28,567 bases of DNA from Ralstonia sp. UBA689 (GCF_002298975.1 NZ_DBMV01000009.1:1-28567), one strand, 5' to 3'. Counted from the stretch's first letter, positions 1 through 8,596 are shown. The notes: generated by a model not told the origin, from the letters alone. Made by a program: numbers and translations.

Positions 1-2
1 CC

Positions 3-716
3 GCCAATCCCACGCCGGCGCAGCCGGCACGCCCGCTGCGCGCTGCCGCGCACGGCCTCGCCACCTGCGAGCGCTGCGGGCTGTTGGCACGCATGCCCAG
101 TACGCAAGTCGCCAGCGAGCCCACGCTCGCGCACGACGACGCGCCAGAGCCGACCGCCGCGCCGGTCTGCCCGCGCTGCCTGTCGCCCATGCACGCGCGC
201 AAACCCGACAGCCTGATGCGTTGCTGGGCCCTGCTGATCGCCGCCGCCGCCATGTACCTGCCGGCCAACGTCTTGCCCGTGATGATTACCGAGACGCTGC
301 TCGGCGCGCAGCAGGACACCATCATGAGCGGCATCGTCTATCTATGGACGACGGGCTCGTGGCACCTGGCCATCATCGTGTTCATCGCCAGCTTCTTCGT
401 GCCGCTGGCCAAGCTGGGCATCCTGGCGGTGCTGTGCCTGTCGGTGCAGCAGCGCTGGCGCTGGAACCCGCGCCTGCGTACGCGCCTGTACGTGATCGTC
501 GAGGCGATCGGCCGCTGGTCGATGCTCGACGTGTTTGTCGTGACGCTGCTGGCGGGGCTGGTGCACCTGTCCACGCTCGCCATCATCAAGCCCGGCCCCG
601 GAGTCGGGCCGTTTGCCGCCGTGGTGGTGCTGACCATGTTCGCCGCCCGCTGTTTTGACCCCCGCCTGATCTGGGACGCCGTCGACGAGCCAGATCCCGA
701 AGAGACCGACGCATGA
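3..716 (+). CDS. pqiA: PqiA-type inner-membrane protein, 5' end outside window
   Basis: Paraquat-inducible protein A family, the multi-pass inner-membrane part of the Pqi lipid-transport system that links inner and outer membranes. The frame is open to the left edge (first full codon at 3), so the gene starts upstream; the TTG at 84 is not a believable start because the family's Cys motif lies before it. Two CxxC pairs are visible: C-E-R-C at about 66-77 and C-P-R-C at about 168-179, forming the Cys4 ribbon that precedes each PqiA domain. About four hydrophobic segments follow (from about 210, 320, 390 and 500 to 650). Only one PqiA domain is visible, whereas E. coli PqiA has two; the other may be upstream in this gene or in a separate gene. 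The stop overlaps the next start by ATGA, so translation with pqiB is coupled. Confidence 0.9.
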   Translation, partial: ANPTPAQPARPLRAAAHGLATCERCGLLARMPSTQVASEPTLAHDDAPEPTAAPVCPRCLSPMHARKPDSLMRCWALLIAAAAMYLPANVLPVMITETLLGAQQDTIMSGIVYLWTTGSWHLAIIVFIASFFVPLAKLGILAVLCLSVQQRWRWNPRLRTRLYVIVEAIGRWSMLDVFVVTLLAGLVHLSTLAIIKPGPGVGPFAAVVVLTMFAARCFDPRLIWDAVDEPDPEETDA

Positions 717-2356
717 CCGATCCCGTACAACCCGACAACGTCCCGCCGCCGCGCCGCATGAAACGCAAGCGCTGGCTGCCTTCGCTGATCTGGCTGGTGC
801 CGATCGTCGCGCTCGCGGTGGGCGCCACGCTCATGGCACGCGTGATCCTGGCGCGCGGCGCGCAGGTGGCGGTCACGTTCAGCTCCGCCGAGGGCATCGA
901 GGCTGGCAAGACACGCGTGAAATACAAGAGCGTCGACATCGGCGTCGTCAAGGCCGTCGGCCTGACGGAAGACCGCTCCGGTGCCGTAGTCCTGATCGAA
1001 CTCACGCACGACGGCAAAGCCTTCGCCTCGGCGGACACGCGCTTCTGGGTGGTCCGCCCACGCGTGGCGGCCGGCAGCATCTCGGGCCTGGGTACGCTGC
1101 TCTCGGGCGCCTACATCGGCGTGGACGGCGGGCGTTCGCACGAGAAGAAATCCAGCTTCAAGGGCCTGGACACGCCACCGGCCATCTATGCCGACACCCA
1201 GGGCAAGCAATTCAAGCTGCGCGCGTCCGATCTGGGTTCGCTCGACATCGGGTCGCCGGTGTACTTCCGACGCGTGCGCGTCGGGCAAGTGACCGCCTAT
1301 GACATCGACCCTGACGGCAAGGGCGTGAGCCTGCACGTCTTCGTGAACGCGCCATTCGATAAATTCGTCACGCGCGGCACGCGCTTCTGGAACGCCAGCG
1401 GCATCGACCTGAAGGTTGACGCCAATGGCCTGAAGCTCGATACGCAATCGCTGCTGACGGTAGTGCTGGGCGGCATCGCCTTCCAGACGCCGGAAGGGGC
1501 CGAGCATGACCCGGCCGTGGCGGATGCCGAGTTCGATCTCGTGCACAACGAAACCCAGGCACTCAAGGATCCCGAGCACATCTCGCAGACCGTGGTGATG
1601 TACTTCCACCGCTCGCTGCGCGGCCTGACGGTGGGGGCGCCGGTGGAGTTCAAGGGCATCAACGTGGGCGAGGTCAAGTCGATCGGCATCCACTACAACC
1701 GCAAGCGCAAGGAATTCGTGTTGCCGGTCACGGCCACGCTGTACCCGACCCGCTTCGGCATGGACATCCGCGACGACAACGCGCAGCACGAGGCTGATGA
1801 CGTGCGCATGCAGTTCGACGCGCTGATCAAGAACGGCATGCGTGCGCAGTTGAAGAGCGCTAGCCTGCTGACCGGCCAGCAGTTCGTGCAGCTCGATTTC
1901 ATCGACGCGGCCGACCGCGAGAAGACGCCTCCGCGCTTCGGCATGCGCGAGCGCGACGGCGCCTACATCTTCCCGACCGCCGACAATCCGACCGACGATA
2001 TCGAAGCGCAAATCGCCAGCATCGTGAAGAAGCTCAACAAGGTGCCGTTCGAGCAGATCGGCCAGGACGTGCATCGCACGCTGACCACGCTCGACGCCAC
2101 ACTCAAGCAGACCGAGCAACTGGCCAAGACCGTCAACAGCGACCTGGCCCCGCAGATGAGGGACACGCTGGCCGAGGCCCGCCGCACGCTGGACGCCGCG
2201 CGCCAGGTCTTCTCCGAAGACTCGCCGCTGCAGCACAACGCGCGTGACACGCTGGAGCAGGTTGCCAAGGCGGCCGCGTCGGTGCGCGTGCTGACCGATT
2301 ACCTGGACCGCCACCCGGAAGCGCTGATCCGAGGCAAGGCAAAGGACGCGCAATGA
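713..2356 (+). CDS. pqiB: Intermembrane transport protein PqiB, MCE family
   Basis: 547-residue MCE (mammalian cell entry) protein. It has a short cytoplasmic N-terminus, one transmembrane helix at about residues 21-46, then three MCE domains. Their starts are visible as repeated V.F..A.GI..G / F.L.A.DLGSLD.GSPV / M.F..S..GLTVG.PVEF segments near residues 52, 167 and 295, each followed by the G.V.....I edge strand. The C-terminal part (about 440-525) is helical and rich in heptad-like L/I spacing, matching the PqiB needle that forms a tunnel across the periplasm. It works with PqiA in the inner membrane and PqiC at the outer membrane to move lipids. Starts inside the pqiA stop (ATGA) and ends inside the pqiC start, so the three genes form one operon. 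Length fits the family. Confidence 0.95.
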   Translation: MTDPVQPDNVPPPRRMKRKRWLPSLIWLVPIVALAVGATLMARVILARGAQVAVTFSSAEGIEAGKTRVKYKSVDIGVVKAVGLTEDRSGAVVLIELTHDGKAFASADTRFWVVRPRVAAGSISGLGTLLSGAYIGVDGGRSHEKKSSFKGLDTPPAIYADTQGKQFKLRASDLGSLDIGSPVYFRRVRVGQVTAYDIDPDGKGVSLHVFVNAPFDKFVTRGTRFWNASGIDLKVDANGLKLDTQSLLTVVLGGIAFQTPEGAEHDPAVADAEFDLVHNETQALKDPEHISQTVVMYFHRSLRGLTVGAPVEFKGINVGEVKSIGIHYNRKRKEFVLPVTATLYPTRFGMDIRDDNAQHEADDVRMQFDALIKNGMRAQLKSASLLTGQQFVQLDFIDAADREKTPPRFGMRERDGAYIFPTADNPTDDIEAQIASIVKKLNKVPFEQIGQDVHRTLTTLDATLKQTEQLAKTVNSDLAPQMRDTLAEARRTLDAARQVFSEDSPLQHNARDTLEQVAKAAASVRVLTDYLDRHPEALIRGKAKDAQ

Positions 2357-3000
2357 TGCCGACGACGATGCTGTCTTCTTCCCTTCGAACGGCCTGCGCG
2401 GTTGCGGCGGCCATGTTGATGACCGCGTGCGCCTCGCCCGAGCCGACCCTGCATACGCTGTCGGCTCGCCCGGCGACGGTGGACACCGTGCGCTTTGAGC
2501 GCGCCTTCCGCCTGTCTGGCGTGCGCGTGCCCGATCGTCTGGACAAGCCGCAGATCGTGCTGCGCACGTCCGACAGCGAGGTGCAGGCGCTTGAGCTACA
2601 GCGTTGGGCCGCCCCCTTCGGCGCTGAGCTGCGCGATGCGCTGTCAGCCAATCTGGCCAATGCGTTGTCGGCGGTGGACGTGGGCGGCGGCGCTGCACCG
2701 GCGGGCGTGCCGCTCTACCGCATCACGACGGACATGCGCAGCTACGATGCGCGCCCCGGCCAGCGCGTGACCGCGCTACTGACCTGGCGTGTGACACGTG
2801 ATGCAGCAACGCGCGGCCCAGCGACCTCGGCCCTCACTTGCCAGACCGCACTCACGGAACCGGTGAGCGGAGGCGAGAATGCGGGCATTGATGCAGTGGT
2901 CGCATCGACGCAGCGCTTGGTGCAGCAGTGGTCTGAACAGATCGCGCAGAGTGTGCTTGGCCTGGAGTCACGCTCGGCTGTGCCGGCGTGGTGCCGGTAA
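2353..3000 (+). CDS. pqiC: PqiC-type outer-membrane lipoprotein
   Basis: 215-residue lipoprotein of the ABC-type transport auxiliary / PqiC (YmbA) family, expected to anchor the PqiB needle at the outer membrane. A lipoprotein signal is clear: charged start, hydrophobic stretch, then L-M-T-A-C with the lipidated Cys at residue 26, followed by A-S-P, so outer-membrane sorting is likely (no Asp at +2). The body has the alternating strand pattern of the family, including the R.SGVRVPDRLDKPQIVLR segment near residues 53-75. Two ATGs are adjacent (2353 and 2356); the first gives the ATGA overlap with pqiB and is preferred. It is the last gene of the pqi operon; a convergent gene begins 17 bases further on. 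Confidence 0.88.
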   Translation: MMPTTMLSSSLRTACAVAAAMLMTACASPEPTLHTLSARPATVDTVRFERAFRLSGVRVPDRLDKPQIVLRTSDSEVQALELQRWAAPFGAELRDALSANLANALSAVDVGGGAAPAGVPLYRITTDMRSYDARPGQRVTALLTWRVTRDAATRGPATSALTCQTALTEPVSGGENAGIDAVVASTQRLVQQWSEQIAQSVLGLESRSAVPAWCR

Positions 3001-3017
3001 CAGGCTGAGAGGCTGAG

Positions 3018-4481
3018 TCAGGCCTCCGCCAGTTGCTGCGTAAGCTGGCCAAGCGTGGCCAGCGCCGCTTCCAGGTTGGCCGAAGGCGACAGCCCGAAGC
3101 AGATGCGGAAGTAATGATCGAAGCGATTCAGGTTCGAGAACATCGTCCCCGGCGCAATGCGGATGCCCTGGGCCAGCGCCACATCGAACAAGGCCGTCGA
3201 CGACACGTTGGCAGGCAATTCCACCCACATCGCCAATCCGCCCGCCGGCACCGACAGCCTCGTGCCAGCCGGGAAGCACCCCGCAATCGATTCGGCCATG
3301 CGCTCGCGCTGCTCGCGCAGTGTCTGGCGCAGCGCGCGGATATGCCGGTCGTAGGCACCGGACGCGATGAAGCGCCCAGCCAGCACCTGCGACAACGAAT
3401 CGTTCGGCCGCGATTGCGCAAACTTCAGCATCTGTACGCGCTCGTGCCAGCGGCCCGCGGTCATCCAGCCCAGGCGCAGCCCCGGCGCTACCGTCTTGCT
3501 CAATGACGCGCAGTAGATCACGTTGCCCGTGCGGTCCCACGCCTTGAGGGCCTTGAGCGGCGTCGGGCTGTCGGCCAGCGGGCTGTAGGTGTCATCTTCG
3601 ATCAGCGCAATGTGGTTCGCTTCGCAGAAGGCCGCCATGCGCCGCTTGGCGGCATCCGGCATGATGCTGCCCAGCGGATTCTGCAGGTTGGGCACCACCA
3701 CCACGGCGCGGATGTTGCCGTAGGCCTGCACCGCCATCTCCAGTGCTTCGAGCGACATGCCCGTGCGCGGGCTGGTGGGAATCTCGACCGCGCGCATGCC
3801 CAGGCTTTCCAGCACCTGCAGCAACCCGTAGTACGTGGGCGATTCCACCGCCACCGTGTCGCCGGGCTGCGCGACGGCGCGCAGCGCCAGGTTCACCGCC
3901 TCGATGCAACCGTGCGTGACGACCACGTCGTCCGGCGCGATCTGCATGCCCATGTCGAGCGCGCGGCGTGCCACGGCGGTCTGTAGTTCCGGATGCCCGT
4001 TCGGCGTGACCGCCTGCGTGAGCAGTAGTGGATACCGGCGTAGCACCTGCGTGGCAATCCGGTTGAGCGCCGTCGACGGATACAGCGTGGCCGCCCCGCT
4101 TGCCCCCGACAGGTCAACCCGCACGTTGGCCTGCTGCCCGCGCGCCACGATGGCCGACACGCGCGCATGCACGCCCACGTAGGCGGCAGGGTCGGGCGTG
4201 GCCACCTCCGGCTCCTTTACCGGCGCAAGCAGCGCGCGGCGCGGCTGTCGGACAAAGTACCCCGAACGCTCGCGCGCTTCCAGCCAACCTTCGGCCTCAA
4301 GATGCCGGCACACCTGCAGCGCCGTCGACAGGCTCACCCCGTGCGTGCGCATCAGCGCGCGCACCGAAGGCATGCGCTCGCCCGGGGCCAGCACGCTGCT
4401 GCGAATCGCGCCGAGATAATGGTCGGCCAAGGTCCGGTACAGCGGCTGCGCGGGCGGTGGAGTCAACTCGACGATCGACAT
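3018..4481 (-). CDS. MocR-type GntR/aminotransferase-fold transcription regulator
   Basis: 487-residue PLP-dependent regulator (PdxR/GabR/MocR subfamily). Residues about 10-75 are a GntR winged helix (LYRTLADHYLGAI, then PGERMPSVRAL and GYFVRQ). The rest is a fold-type I aminotransferase domain with N-L-Q-N-P-L-G, the Asp of the IEDDTYSPL strand, and the PLP lysine in S-L-S-K-T-V-A-P-G at K329, so cofactor binding should be intact. Start chosen at the ATG whose product begins MSIVELTPP; an upstream in-frame extension to 4640 would run through the divergent promoter and adds a Cys-rich stretch unlike the family. It is divergent from the DUF2917 gene and probably controls it through repeats at 4538-4628. 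The effector and full regulon are unknown. C-terminus faces pqiC convergently. Confidence 0.9.
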   Translation of the reverse strand: MSIVELTPPPAQPLYRTLADHYLGAIRSSVLAPGERMPSVRALMRTHGVSLSTALQVCRHLEAEGWLEARERSGYFVRQPRRALLAPVKEPEVATPDPAAYVGVHARVSAIVARGQQANVRVDLSGASGAATLYPSTALNRIATQVLRRYPLLLTQAVTPNGHPELQTAVARRALDMGMQIAPDDVVVTHGCIEAVNLALRAVAQPGDTVAVESPTYYGLLQVLESLGMRAVEIPTSPRTGMSLEALEMAVQAYGNIRAVVVVPNLQNPLGSIMPDAAKRRMAAFCEANHIALIEDDTYSPLADSPTPLKALKAWDRTGNVIYCASLSKTVAPGLRLGWMTAGRWHERVQMLKFAQSRPNDSLSQVLAGRFIASGAYDRHIRALRQTLREQRERMAESIAGCFPAGTRLSVPAGGLAMWVELPANVSSTALFDVALAQGIRIAPGTMFSNLNRFDHYFRICFGLSPSANLEAALATLGQLTQQLAEA

Positions 4482-4537
4482 GGCGGGCAGGTGACGATGA
4501 GGTGTCGAGCACATCTTGCCGACACGGCCGTCACCAG

Positions 4538-4628
4538 AACAGATACAGACAACGCAAAACTGTACCGTAACAGATAGACACAAAGCCGGTGCTGTTGCGT
4601 GGTGAGCAGTCATTTCTGTGTCTGTTGC
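4538..4628. promoter_or_regulatory. Candidate MocR operator region with repeated AACAGA sites
   Basis: The divergent space between the MocR gene (start 4481) and the DUF2917 gene (start 4675) has three related sites: AACAGATACAGACA at 4538-4551, AACAGATAGACACA at 4569-4582, and TGTGTCTGTT at 4617-4626, which is the reverse complement of AACAGACACA. The first two are direct repeats 31 bases apart, about three helical turns; the third is inverted. MocR-family dimers are known to bind spaced direct repeats. Binding by this neighbour is inference. Confidence 0.5.
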
Positions 4629-4674
4629 GGCTGTTGGCATCTCCCTACGCTGCAGTCATGCACAGGAGATCGAC

Positions 4675-5043
4675 ATGACTGTCTCGACACAACATCCCGC
4701 CCCCCACGTCGACTGGCCCACCCTGCACACCGGCCAATCCCGCCTCGCATGGCTGCCAGCCGGCACCACGGTGATTGTCCTGGCCGGCAACGTCACACTG
4801 GAATACCCGCCCCGCTGGCTAGCTGGCGACACGCTCGGGATTCGCCACACCGTCACCGAAGGACACGCTCACGTGCTGGACACCTCCGGCTGGTGGGGCC
4901 TGTATGCAGACCAGCCAGGCGGCGCGCAACTACGTGTATTCGTGGCGTCGGTGGAGACGCCCCGGTGGCGGTGGCTGACACCGCTGCGCGACTGGCTGGC
5001 TGCGCTGCGGGCGCGACGCCTGACATCGCGAGGCCGGGCATAG
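4675..5043 (+). CDS. DUF2917 domain protein
   Basis: Small protein of 122 residues. The central part, with W-L-P-A-G-T-T-V-I-V-L-A-G near residues 23-35 followed by L-E-Y-P and a G-D-T-L turn, has the compact all-beta pattern of DUF2917, a family of unknown function common in Burkholderiales. The N-terminus has no signal peptide and there are no membrane segments; the C-terminal 35 residues are Arg/Ala/Leu-rich. Start is set by AGGAG at 4663-4667, 7 bases before the ATG. An in-frame ATG lies upstream at 4618 but would lack this ribosome site and overlap the putative operator. The gene is divergent from the MocR regulator and is probably its target. Confidence 0.72.
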   Translation: MTVSTQHPAPHVDWPTLHTGQSRLAWLPAGTTVIVLAGNVTLEYPPRWLAGDTLGIRHTVTEGHAHVLDTSGWWGLYADQPGGAQLRVFVASVETPRWRWLTPLRDWLAALRARRLTSRGRA

Positions 5044-5091
5044 GGCCTGCACGGCACGTGAGCACGCCCTACACTGGCGGGCGGCACGGTG

Positions 5092-5105
5092 CTTGCTGCA
5101 GCAAG
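5092..5105. promoter_or_regulatory. Perfect 14-bp palindrome before the exported-protein gene
   Basis: CTTGCTGCAGCAAG is a perfect 14-base palindrome 29 bases before the ATG at 5135. A weak TACACT -10-like hexamer lies near 5070. It could be an operator or a leader hairpin; nothing in the window tells which. Confidence 0.3.
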
Positions 5106-5134
5106 GGACCGGCCCCCCTTCCACGCTTGAGCGA

Positions 5135-5779
5135 ATGTCCCAATCTGCCATGACCCATCTGCGTTTTTCCGCTAGCGCCCGCGGTGCACTGGTGCTCGCC
5201 TGCCTTGCCGCCGTACCGTTGGCGGCCTCCGCGCAAGGCGCACCCGCCCGAGTGCGCGCCACAATCACCGCTGTACACGGCAATACCGTCGACGTGACCG
5301 ATACGTCGGGCAACAAGGCCAGCGTGGCCCTGCCCGCCGACCTCAACGTCACCGAAGTCACGCCCAGCGAGCCCTCTGCCATCCAGGCCGGCAGCTACAT
5401 CGGCACGGCCGCGGTCAAGCAGCCCGACGGCACCTTGCGCGCGCTGGAGGTGCACGTGTTTCCCGAAGCCATGCGCGGCATCGGCGACGGCCACCGCCCG
5501 TACGACCTGGGCCCGGACAGCAGCATGACCAACGGCTCGGTCGAGCAGGCAGGCGCCTTGACGGGCGCGCAAGGGCGCACGCTGTCGGTCAAATACAAGG
5601 ATGGTGAGCAGCGCATCGTGGTGCCGCCGGAGGTGCCGATCGTCACCTTCGCGCCCGGGCGGCGTGATGAGCTGAAGGCCGGCGCGCACGTGGTGATGTT
5701 CGTGCGCGCCGATGCGCAAGGTGCACTGACGGCGCAGCGCGTGCTGGTCGGCAAAGACGGGCTCGTCCCACCGATGTAA
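5135..5779 (+). CDS. Exported DUF5666-like protein of unknown function
   Basis: About 214 residues with a Sec signal peptide: MSQSAMTHLRFS, hydrophobic stretch ALVLACLAAVPLAA, then cleavage expected after S-A-Q or A-S-A. The mature part has two copies of a small beta module: (R)VRATITAVHGNTVDVTD at about residues 38-54, and ALTGAQGRTLSVKYKDGEQR in the second half. Each is followed by a strand with a V-P or L-P turn. This G..V.V.G..V.V...G pattern is like DUF5666 and related periplasmic OB-type modules of unknown role. Start is uncertain between ATG 5135 and ATG 5150, both with poor ribosome sites; a TTG at 5093 is less likely. It is monocistronic as far as can be seen, and its 3' end faces the TonB receptor gene convergently. 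Confidence 0.7.
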   Translation: MSQSAMTHLRFSASARGALVLACLAAVPLAASAQGAPARVRATITAVHGNTVDVTDTSGNKASVALPADLNVTEVTPSEPSAIQAGSYIGTAAVKQPDGTLRALEVHVFPEAMRGIGDGHRPYDLGPDSSMTNGSVEQAGALTGAQGRTLSVKYKDGEQRIVVPPEVPIVTFAPGRRDELKAGAHVVMFVRADAQGALTAQRVLVGKDGLVPPM

Positions 5780-5819
5780 CGGGAGGTTGGGCCAGCCTCG
5801 GTGTGCCGGCCCGTGCTGC

Positions 5820-7994
5820 TTAGAAGGGCTTGCTGACCGACAGCAGGAACGTGCGGCGCGGCGCGAACTGCGGCGCGCCCACGCCGATGCCCGTGCCATC
5901 GCGCAACTGGTAGCTGCGGTCAAACACGTTGAGCACGCTCAGGCGCGTCTTGAGCTTGCCTAGCATCGGCAGATTGAAGTCGCGCGCGGCACCAAAGTTC
6001 ATCTGCCAGTAAGCCGGCATGTGATCGGTGTTGGCGAAGCCACGGCGCAGCCCCGTGCCGAACAGCGCGTCGGCCATCCACGTTGTGCCCCAATATTTGT
6101 AAGACACACCGGCCGAGGCGGTCAGGCGCTGGTCGTGGTCGAGATTGACCCAGTGGCTGTTGATGTACGCAAGTTCTGCGTCGTCAAAGTTGAACTGGCC
6201 GGTTTCGATGCCCTTGCCCTGTGCCCGCGACACGCCCACGTTCAGGTAGGCGCCGAAGTTGCCCTCGCGGTAGTTGGCGCTGCCTTCCAGGCCGTAGATG
6301 CGGCCACGCTCGAAGTTGAACGCCGAGAACAGCAGCGCGTTACCGAACTGCCCTTCATCCTGCAGGTGGCGCACGTCGCGGTAGTACGCATCCAGGCCCA
6401 GCGTCAGGTGCGGCGTGAGCTGGTGCGAGACACCCAGGTCAAAGTAGTTCGAGCGCTCCGACTTGACGGCCGTGTTGGCATCCGAGGGCAGCGCATTGGT
6501 CGTGCCCTGAAAGGCCTGCACCGAGGTGGCGTCGAACTTCTCGGTCGGCGGCGGCGTGAAGTAGCGCGCGTAGCCGGCATGCACGCGGGTGCGGCTGTCG
6601 ACGTCGTAGGTCAAGCCCAGGCGCGGGCTCAACTGCTGCTCGCTGACGCTGGTGTTGACGTGGTCGTAGCGTGCGCCGTAGTTGATGGTGAGCTTGTCGG
6701 TGGGCTTCCACTCGTCCTGCAGGTAGACGCCGAGCGTGGTGCCGCTGCCGCTGTGGTTGTCGACGACGGTAAACGGGGTGTTGCTGGTCTGCGCGCCGGT
6801 GCTGTCAGCGGGGAACACGCTGGAAGTGTTGTCGGCCACAAAGCGCTCGCGTTGCACGAACACGCCGGCACGCAGCGTGTGGCGGTCGTTGAGCTTGTAG
6901 CTGGCATCGCCCTGCACGCCGTAGGCCTCGTTGCGACGCGTGATGTCGGCGGCCACGCCGTTGTAGACGAGGTCGCCCACCGGGTCGGGCATGTAGTCGA
7001 TGCGGCTCGAACGGCGGAACAGCGACACCTGATAGTCCAGCTTGGGCGACACCTTCTGCTGGTACGTCAGGATCTGGAAGTCGGTCTTCTCGCGCTGGTT
7101 GGCGTTGAGCGCCTCCGACGCCGGCGGCACGGCGCCGTCCAGCGTGAACTGCGATTCCAACCCGGGGCGCGTCGGAATCTGGAAGCGGCCGTTGGACGTG
7201 CCGAACATGAAGCTCACGCGGCTGTCGTTGTCCAGCAGGTACGAGAGCATGCCGAACGACTTGTTCTGCGTGGTGTGGTCGTGCGTGGCGTTGCGATTGC
7301 CCGTCGGGTTTTCGATGCCGAGGTTGTTCTCGGCGAATACGCCACTGAGGTAATAGCTAAAGCGATCCTTCGTACCCTGGATCTGCGCGTTGACCTCATG
7401 CGTGGCGTTGCTGCCGAGCACGGTGCCGATCTCGCCGCTGATGGCCTTCGGTTGGCCGTCTTCGTCGCTGGCGGCGCCCTTGGTCTGGATGTCGACGACA
7501 CCCGCGGTGCGGTAGCCGTACTGCGCCGGCAGCGCACCGGTCAGCACGTTGATCTGATTGGCGAAGCGCGTGTCGAGCATCTGCCCGAAGCCGCTGATCG
7601 GCTCGGGAATGATCACGCCGTTGATGCGGTACTGCAGGTTGGCGTGATCGCCACGCACGTGCAGTTGGCCGAACGAATCCTGCACCACGCCCGGCGCCTG
7701 CAGCAGCACCTGGTTCAGCGGCGTGGCGTCACCCAGCGGCAAGCGGGCGATATCGTCGGTATCGAACTTGTAGACGGAGCTGCCGGTGTCGGGGGATAGC
7801 GCGTTGCGCGCGGCGTCCAGGCGCTTGGCGGTGACGCGGGTTTCGCCGAGGTCGCGCACGTTGGTGGCAGGCGCGACATTGGACGAGGCGGCAGCAGGCG
7901 TGGCGGCTTCCTGCGCGAACGCGGAAACGGCTGCAACGGATGGCAAGACGGCGACAAGCGCCATCACCAGCTTGGTAGGCTGGAACGGAATCAT
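5820..7994 (-). CDS. TonB-dependent outer-membrane receptor
   Basis: 724-residue outer-membrane transporter powered by TonB. A signal peptide ends in S-A-F-A-Q (about residue 28). A probable TonB-box region follows (E-T-R-V-T near 52), then the plug domain (about 55-180) with LPLGDATPLNQVLLQAPGVV, the L-H-V-R-G-D-H segment and Y-G-Y-R-T-A-G-V-V-D-I. The remaining 540 residues are a beta barrel with many alternating Y/R strands. The C-terminus ends in aromatic F (L-L-S-V-S-K-P-F), as expected for assembly by BAM. The start has AAAGG about 6 bases upstream. It is the second gene of an operon behind a small His/Cys protein with a palindromic operator, which suggests a metal or metallophore substrate rather than sugar; the substrate itself cannot be read from sequence. 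Confidence 0.93.
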   Translation of the reverse strand: MIPFQPTKLVMALVAVLPSVAAVSAFAQEAATPAAASSNVAPATNVRDLGETRVTAKRLDAARNALSPDTGSSVYKFDTDDIARLPLGDATPLNQVLLQAPGVVQDSFGQLHVRGDHANLQYRINGVIIPEPISGFGQMLDTRFANQINVLTGALPAQYGYRTAGVVDIQTKGAASDEDGQPKAISGEIGTVLGSNATHEVNAQIQGTKDRFSYYLSGVFAENNLGIENPTGNRNATHDHTTQNKSFGMLSYLLDNDSRVSFMFGTSNGRFQIPTRPGLESQFTLDGAVPPASEALNANQREKTDFQILTYQQKVSPKLDYQVSLFRRSSRIDYMPDPVGDLVYNGVAADITRRNEAYGVQGDASYKLNDRHTLRAGVFVQRERFVADNTSSVFPADSTGAQTSNTPFTVVDNHSGSGTTLGVYLQDEWKPTDKLTINYGARYDHVNTSVSEQQLSPRLGLTYDVDSRTRVHAGYARYFTPPPTEKFDATSVQAFQGTTNALPSDANTAVKSERSNYFDLGVSHQLTPHLTLGLDAYYRDVRHLQDEGQFGNALLFSAFNFERGRIYGLEGSANYREGNFGAYLNVGVSRAQGKGIETGQFNFDDAELAYINSHWVNLDHDQRLTASAGVSYKYWGTTWMADALFGTGLRRGFANTDHMPAYWQMNFGAARDFNLPMLGKLKTRLSVLNVFDRSYQLRDGTGIGVGAPQFAPRRTFLLSVSKPF

Positions 7995-8071
7995 GAAAAA
8001 CCTTTGAATCGAGCGGATGCGTCAAACGGCAGCCCGCGCGTCAACACGCGGGCCGGCAGGCTGGGCAGGAA

Positions 8072-8467
8072 TCAAAGGCGGAACGGCGGGTCGCGCGAGC
8101 AGACGGCGACCGGAAAGACCGGCGCCCCGGCATGAAAGCCGATATGCGGAAAATGCCAGCGCCGCGTGCTGCGCAGGCGCAGCGCCACCAGCATCGGCAA
8201 GGCTGCCGCAAGCGCAGCAAAGGCAGCGCATTGCAGACACGCCGCGTGCTCTTGTACGGGCTGGCTGCGCTCGGCGCCGGCGGGCTTGGTCGTAGCGCTG
8301 AGTTCAGCGGGCGCCCCTTCGCTCCAATCCTGAATGTGCGAAAGCGCATGCCGCAGCGCGCCCTGCTGACCGAACAGCAGAAGCGCAGCCAGCAGGCAAG
8401 CGAGCCAGCGCAGATGCAGGAAGGGGGAACGGAAGGAGCGCACGGTCAGGGGTAGACGCAGGTGCAT
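8072..8467 (-). CDS. Small membrane-associated His/Cys protein, DUF2946-like
   Basis: About 131 residues. One N-terminal hydrophobic segment (LACLLAALLLFGQQ, about residues 21-34) acts as signal anchor. It is followed by H-A-L-S-H, a central H-A-A-C-L-Q-C-A-A motif, a second hydrophobic stretch, and a C-terminal S-R-D-P-P-F. This layout (N-terminal helix, CxxC, terminal R-x-P-P) resembles DUF2946 proteins, which often sit beside copper or other metal receptors; the assignment is tentative. The ATG at 8467 is chosen because it gives a normal signal-anchor N-terminus and lies just after the palindrome at 8493; an upstream in-frame start would cover that palindrome. The 77-base gap to the TonB receptor gene and shared strand support one operon. 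A role in periplasmic metal binding or receptor control is inference. Confidence 0.55.
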   Translation of the reverse strand: MHLRLPLTVRSFRSPFLHLRWLACLLAALLLFGQQGALRHALSHIQDWSEGAPAELSATTKPAGAERSQPVQEHAACLQCAAFAALAAALPMLVALRLRSTRRWHFPHIGFHAGAPVFPVAVCSRDPPFRL

Positions 8468-8492
8468 GAGGTCACACACAACGCACCCCAAT

Positions 8493-8505
8493 GCAACTAA
8501 GTTGC
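8493..8505. promoter_or_regulatory. Candidate metalloregulator (Zur/Fur-type) operator
   Basis: GCAACTAAGTTGC is a perfect 13-base palindrome around a central A, within AT-rich flanks, 26 to 38 bases upstream of the first ATG of the TonB receptor operon. Size, position and TGCAAC/GTTGC arms fit a Fur-superfamily box, with Zur the most attractive given the His/Cys protein downstream. Regulator identity is inference. Confidence 0.45.
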
Positions 8506-8596
8506 GAATTCTGACACCGGCCGCCCGATTCGGCAATCCGTCGGGCGGGGGGCGGAGGCAGAGAGAAGGTCAGCCCACAACCATAGCGTCCGTGTA

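Noticed and set aside
679..681. EVL instead of EAL (residue numbers of the 18587-21292 protein) as proof of a dead phosphodiesterase
   Set aside because: The catalytic Glu and all other metal and lysine motifs remain; E-x-L variants are often active.
338..2698. 786-residue open frame on the minus strand across pqiA-pqiB-pqiC
   Set aside because: Antisense shadow of three well-supported genes, low-complexity His/Arg/Gly composition typical of GC-rich mirror frames.
6021..7799. 592-residue open frame on the plus strand
   Set aside because: Antisense to the TonB receptor, whose plug, barrel and terminal Phe are clear.
8468..8596. Riboswitch (for example cobalamin) before the TonB receptor operon
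   Set aside because: The leader is short and shows only a 13-base palindrome, no B12-box or multi-helix structure.
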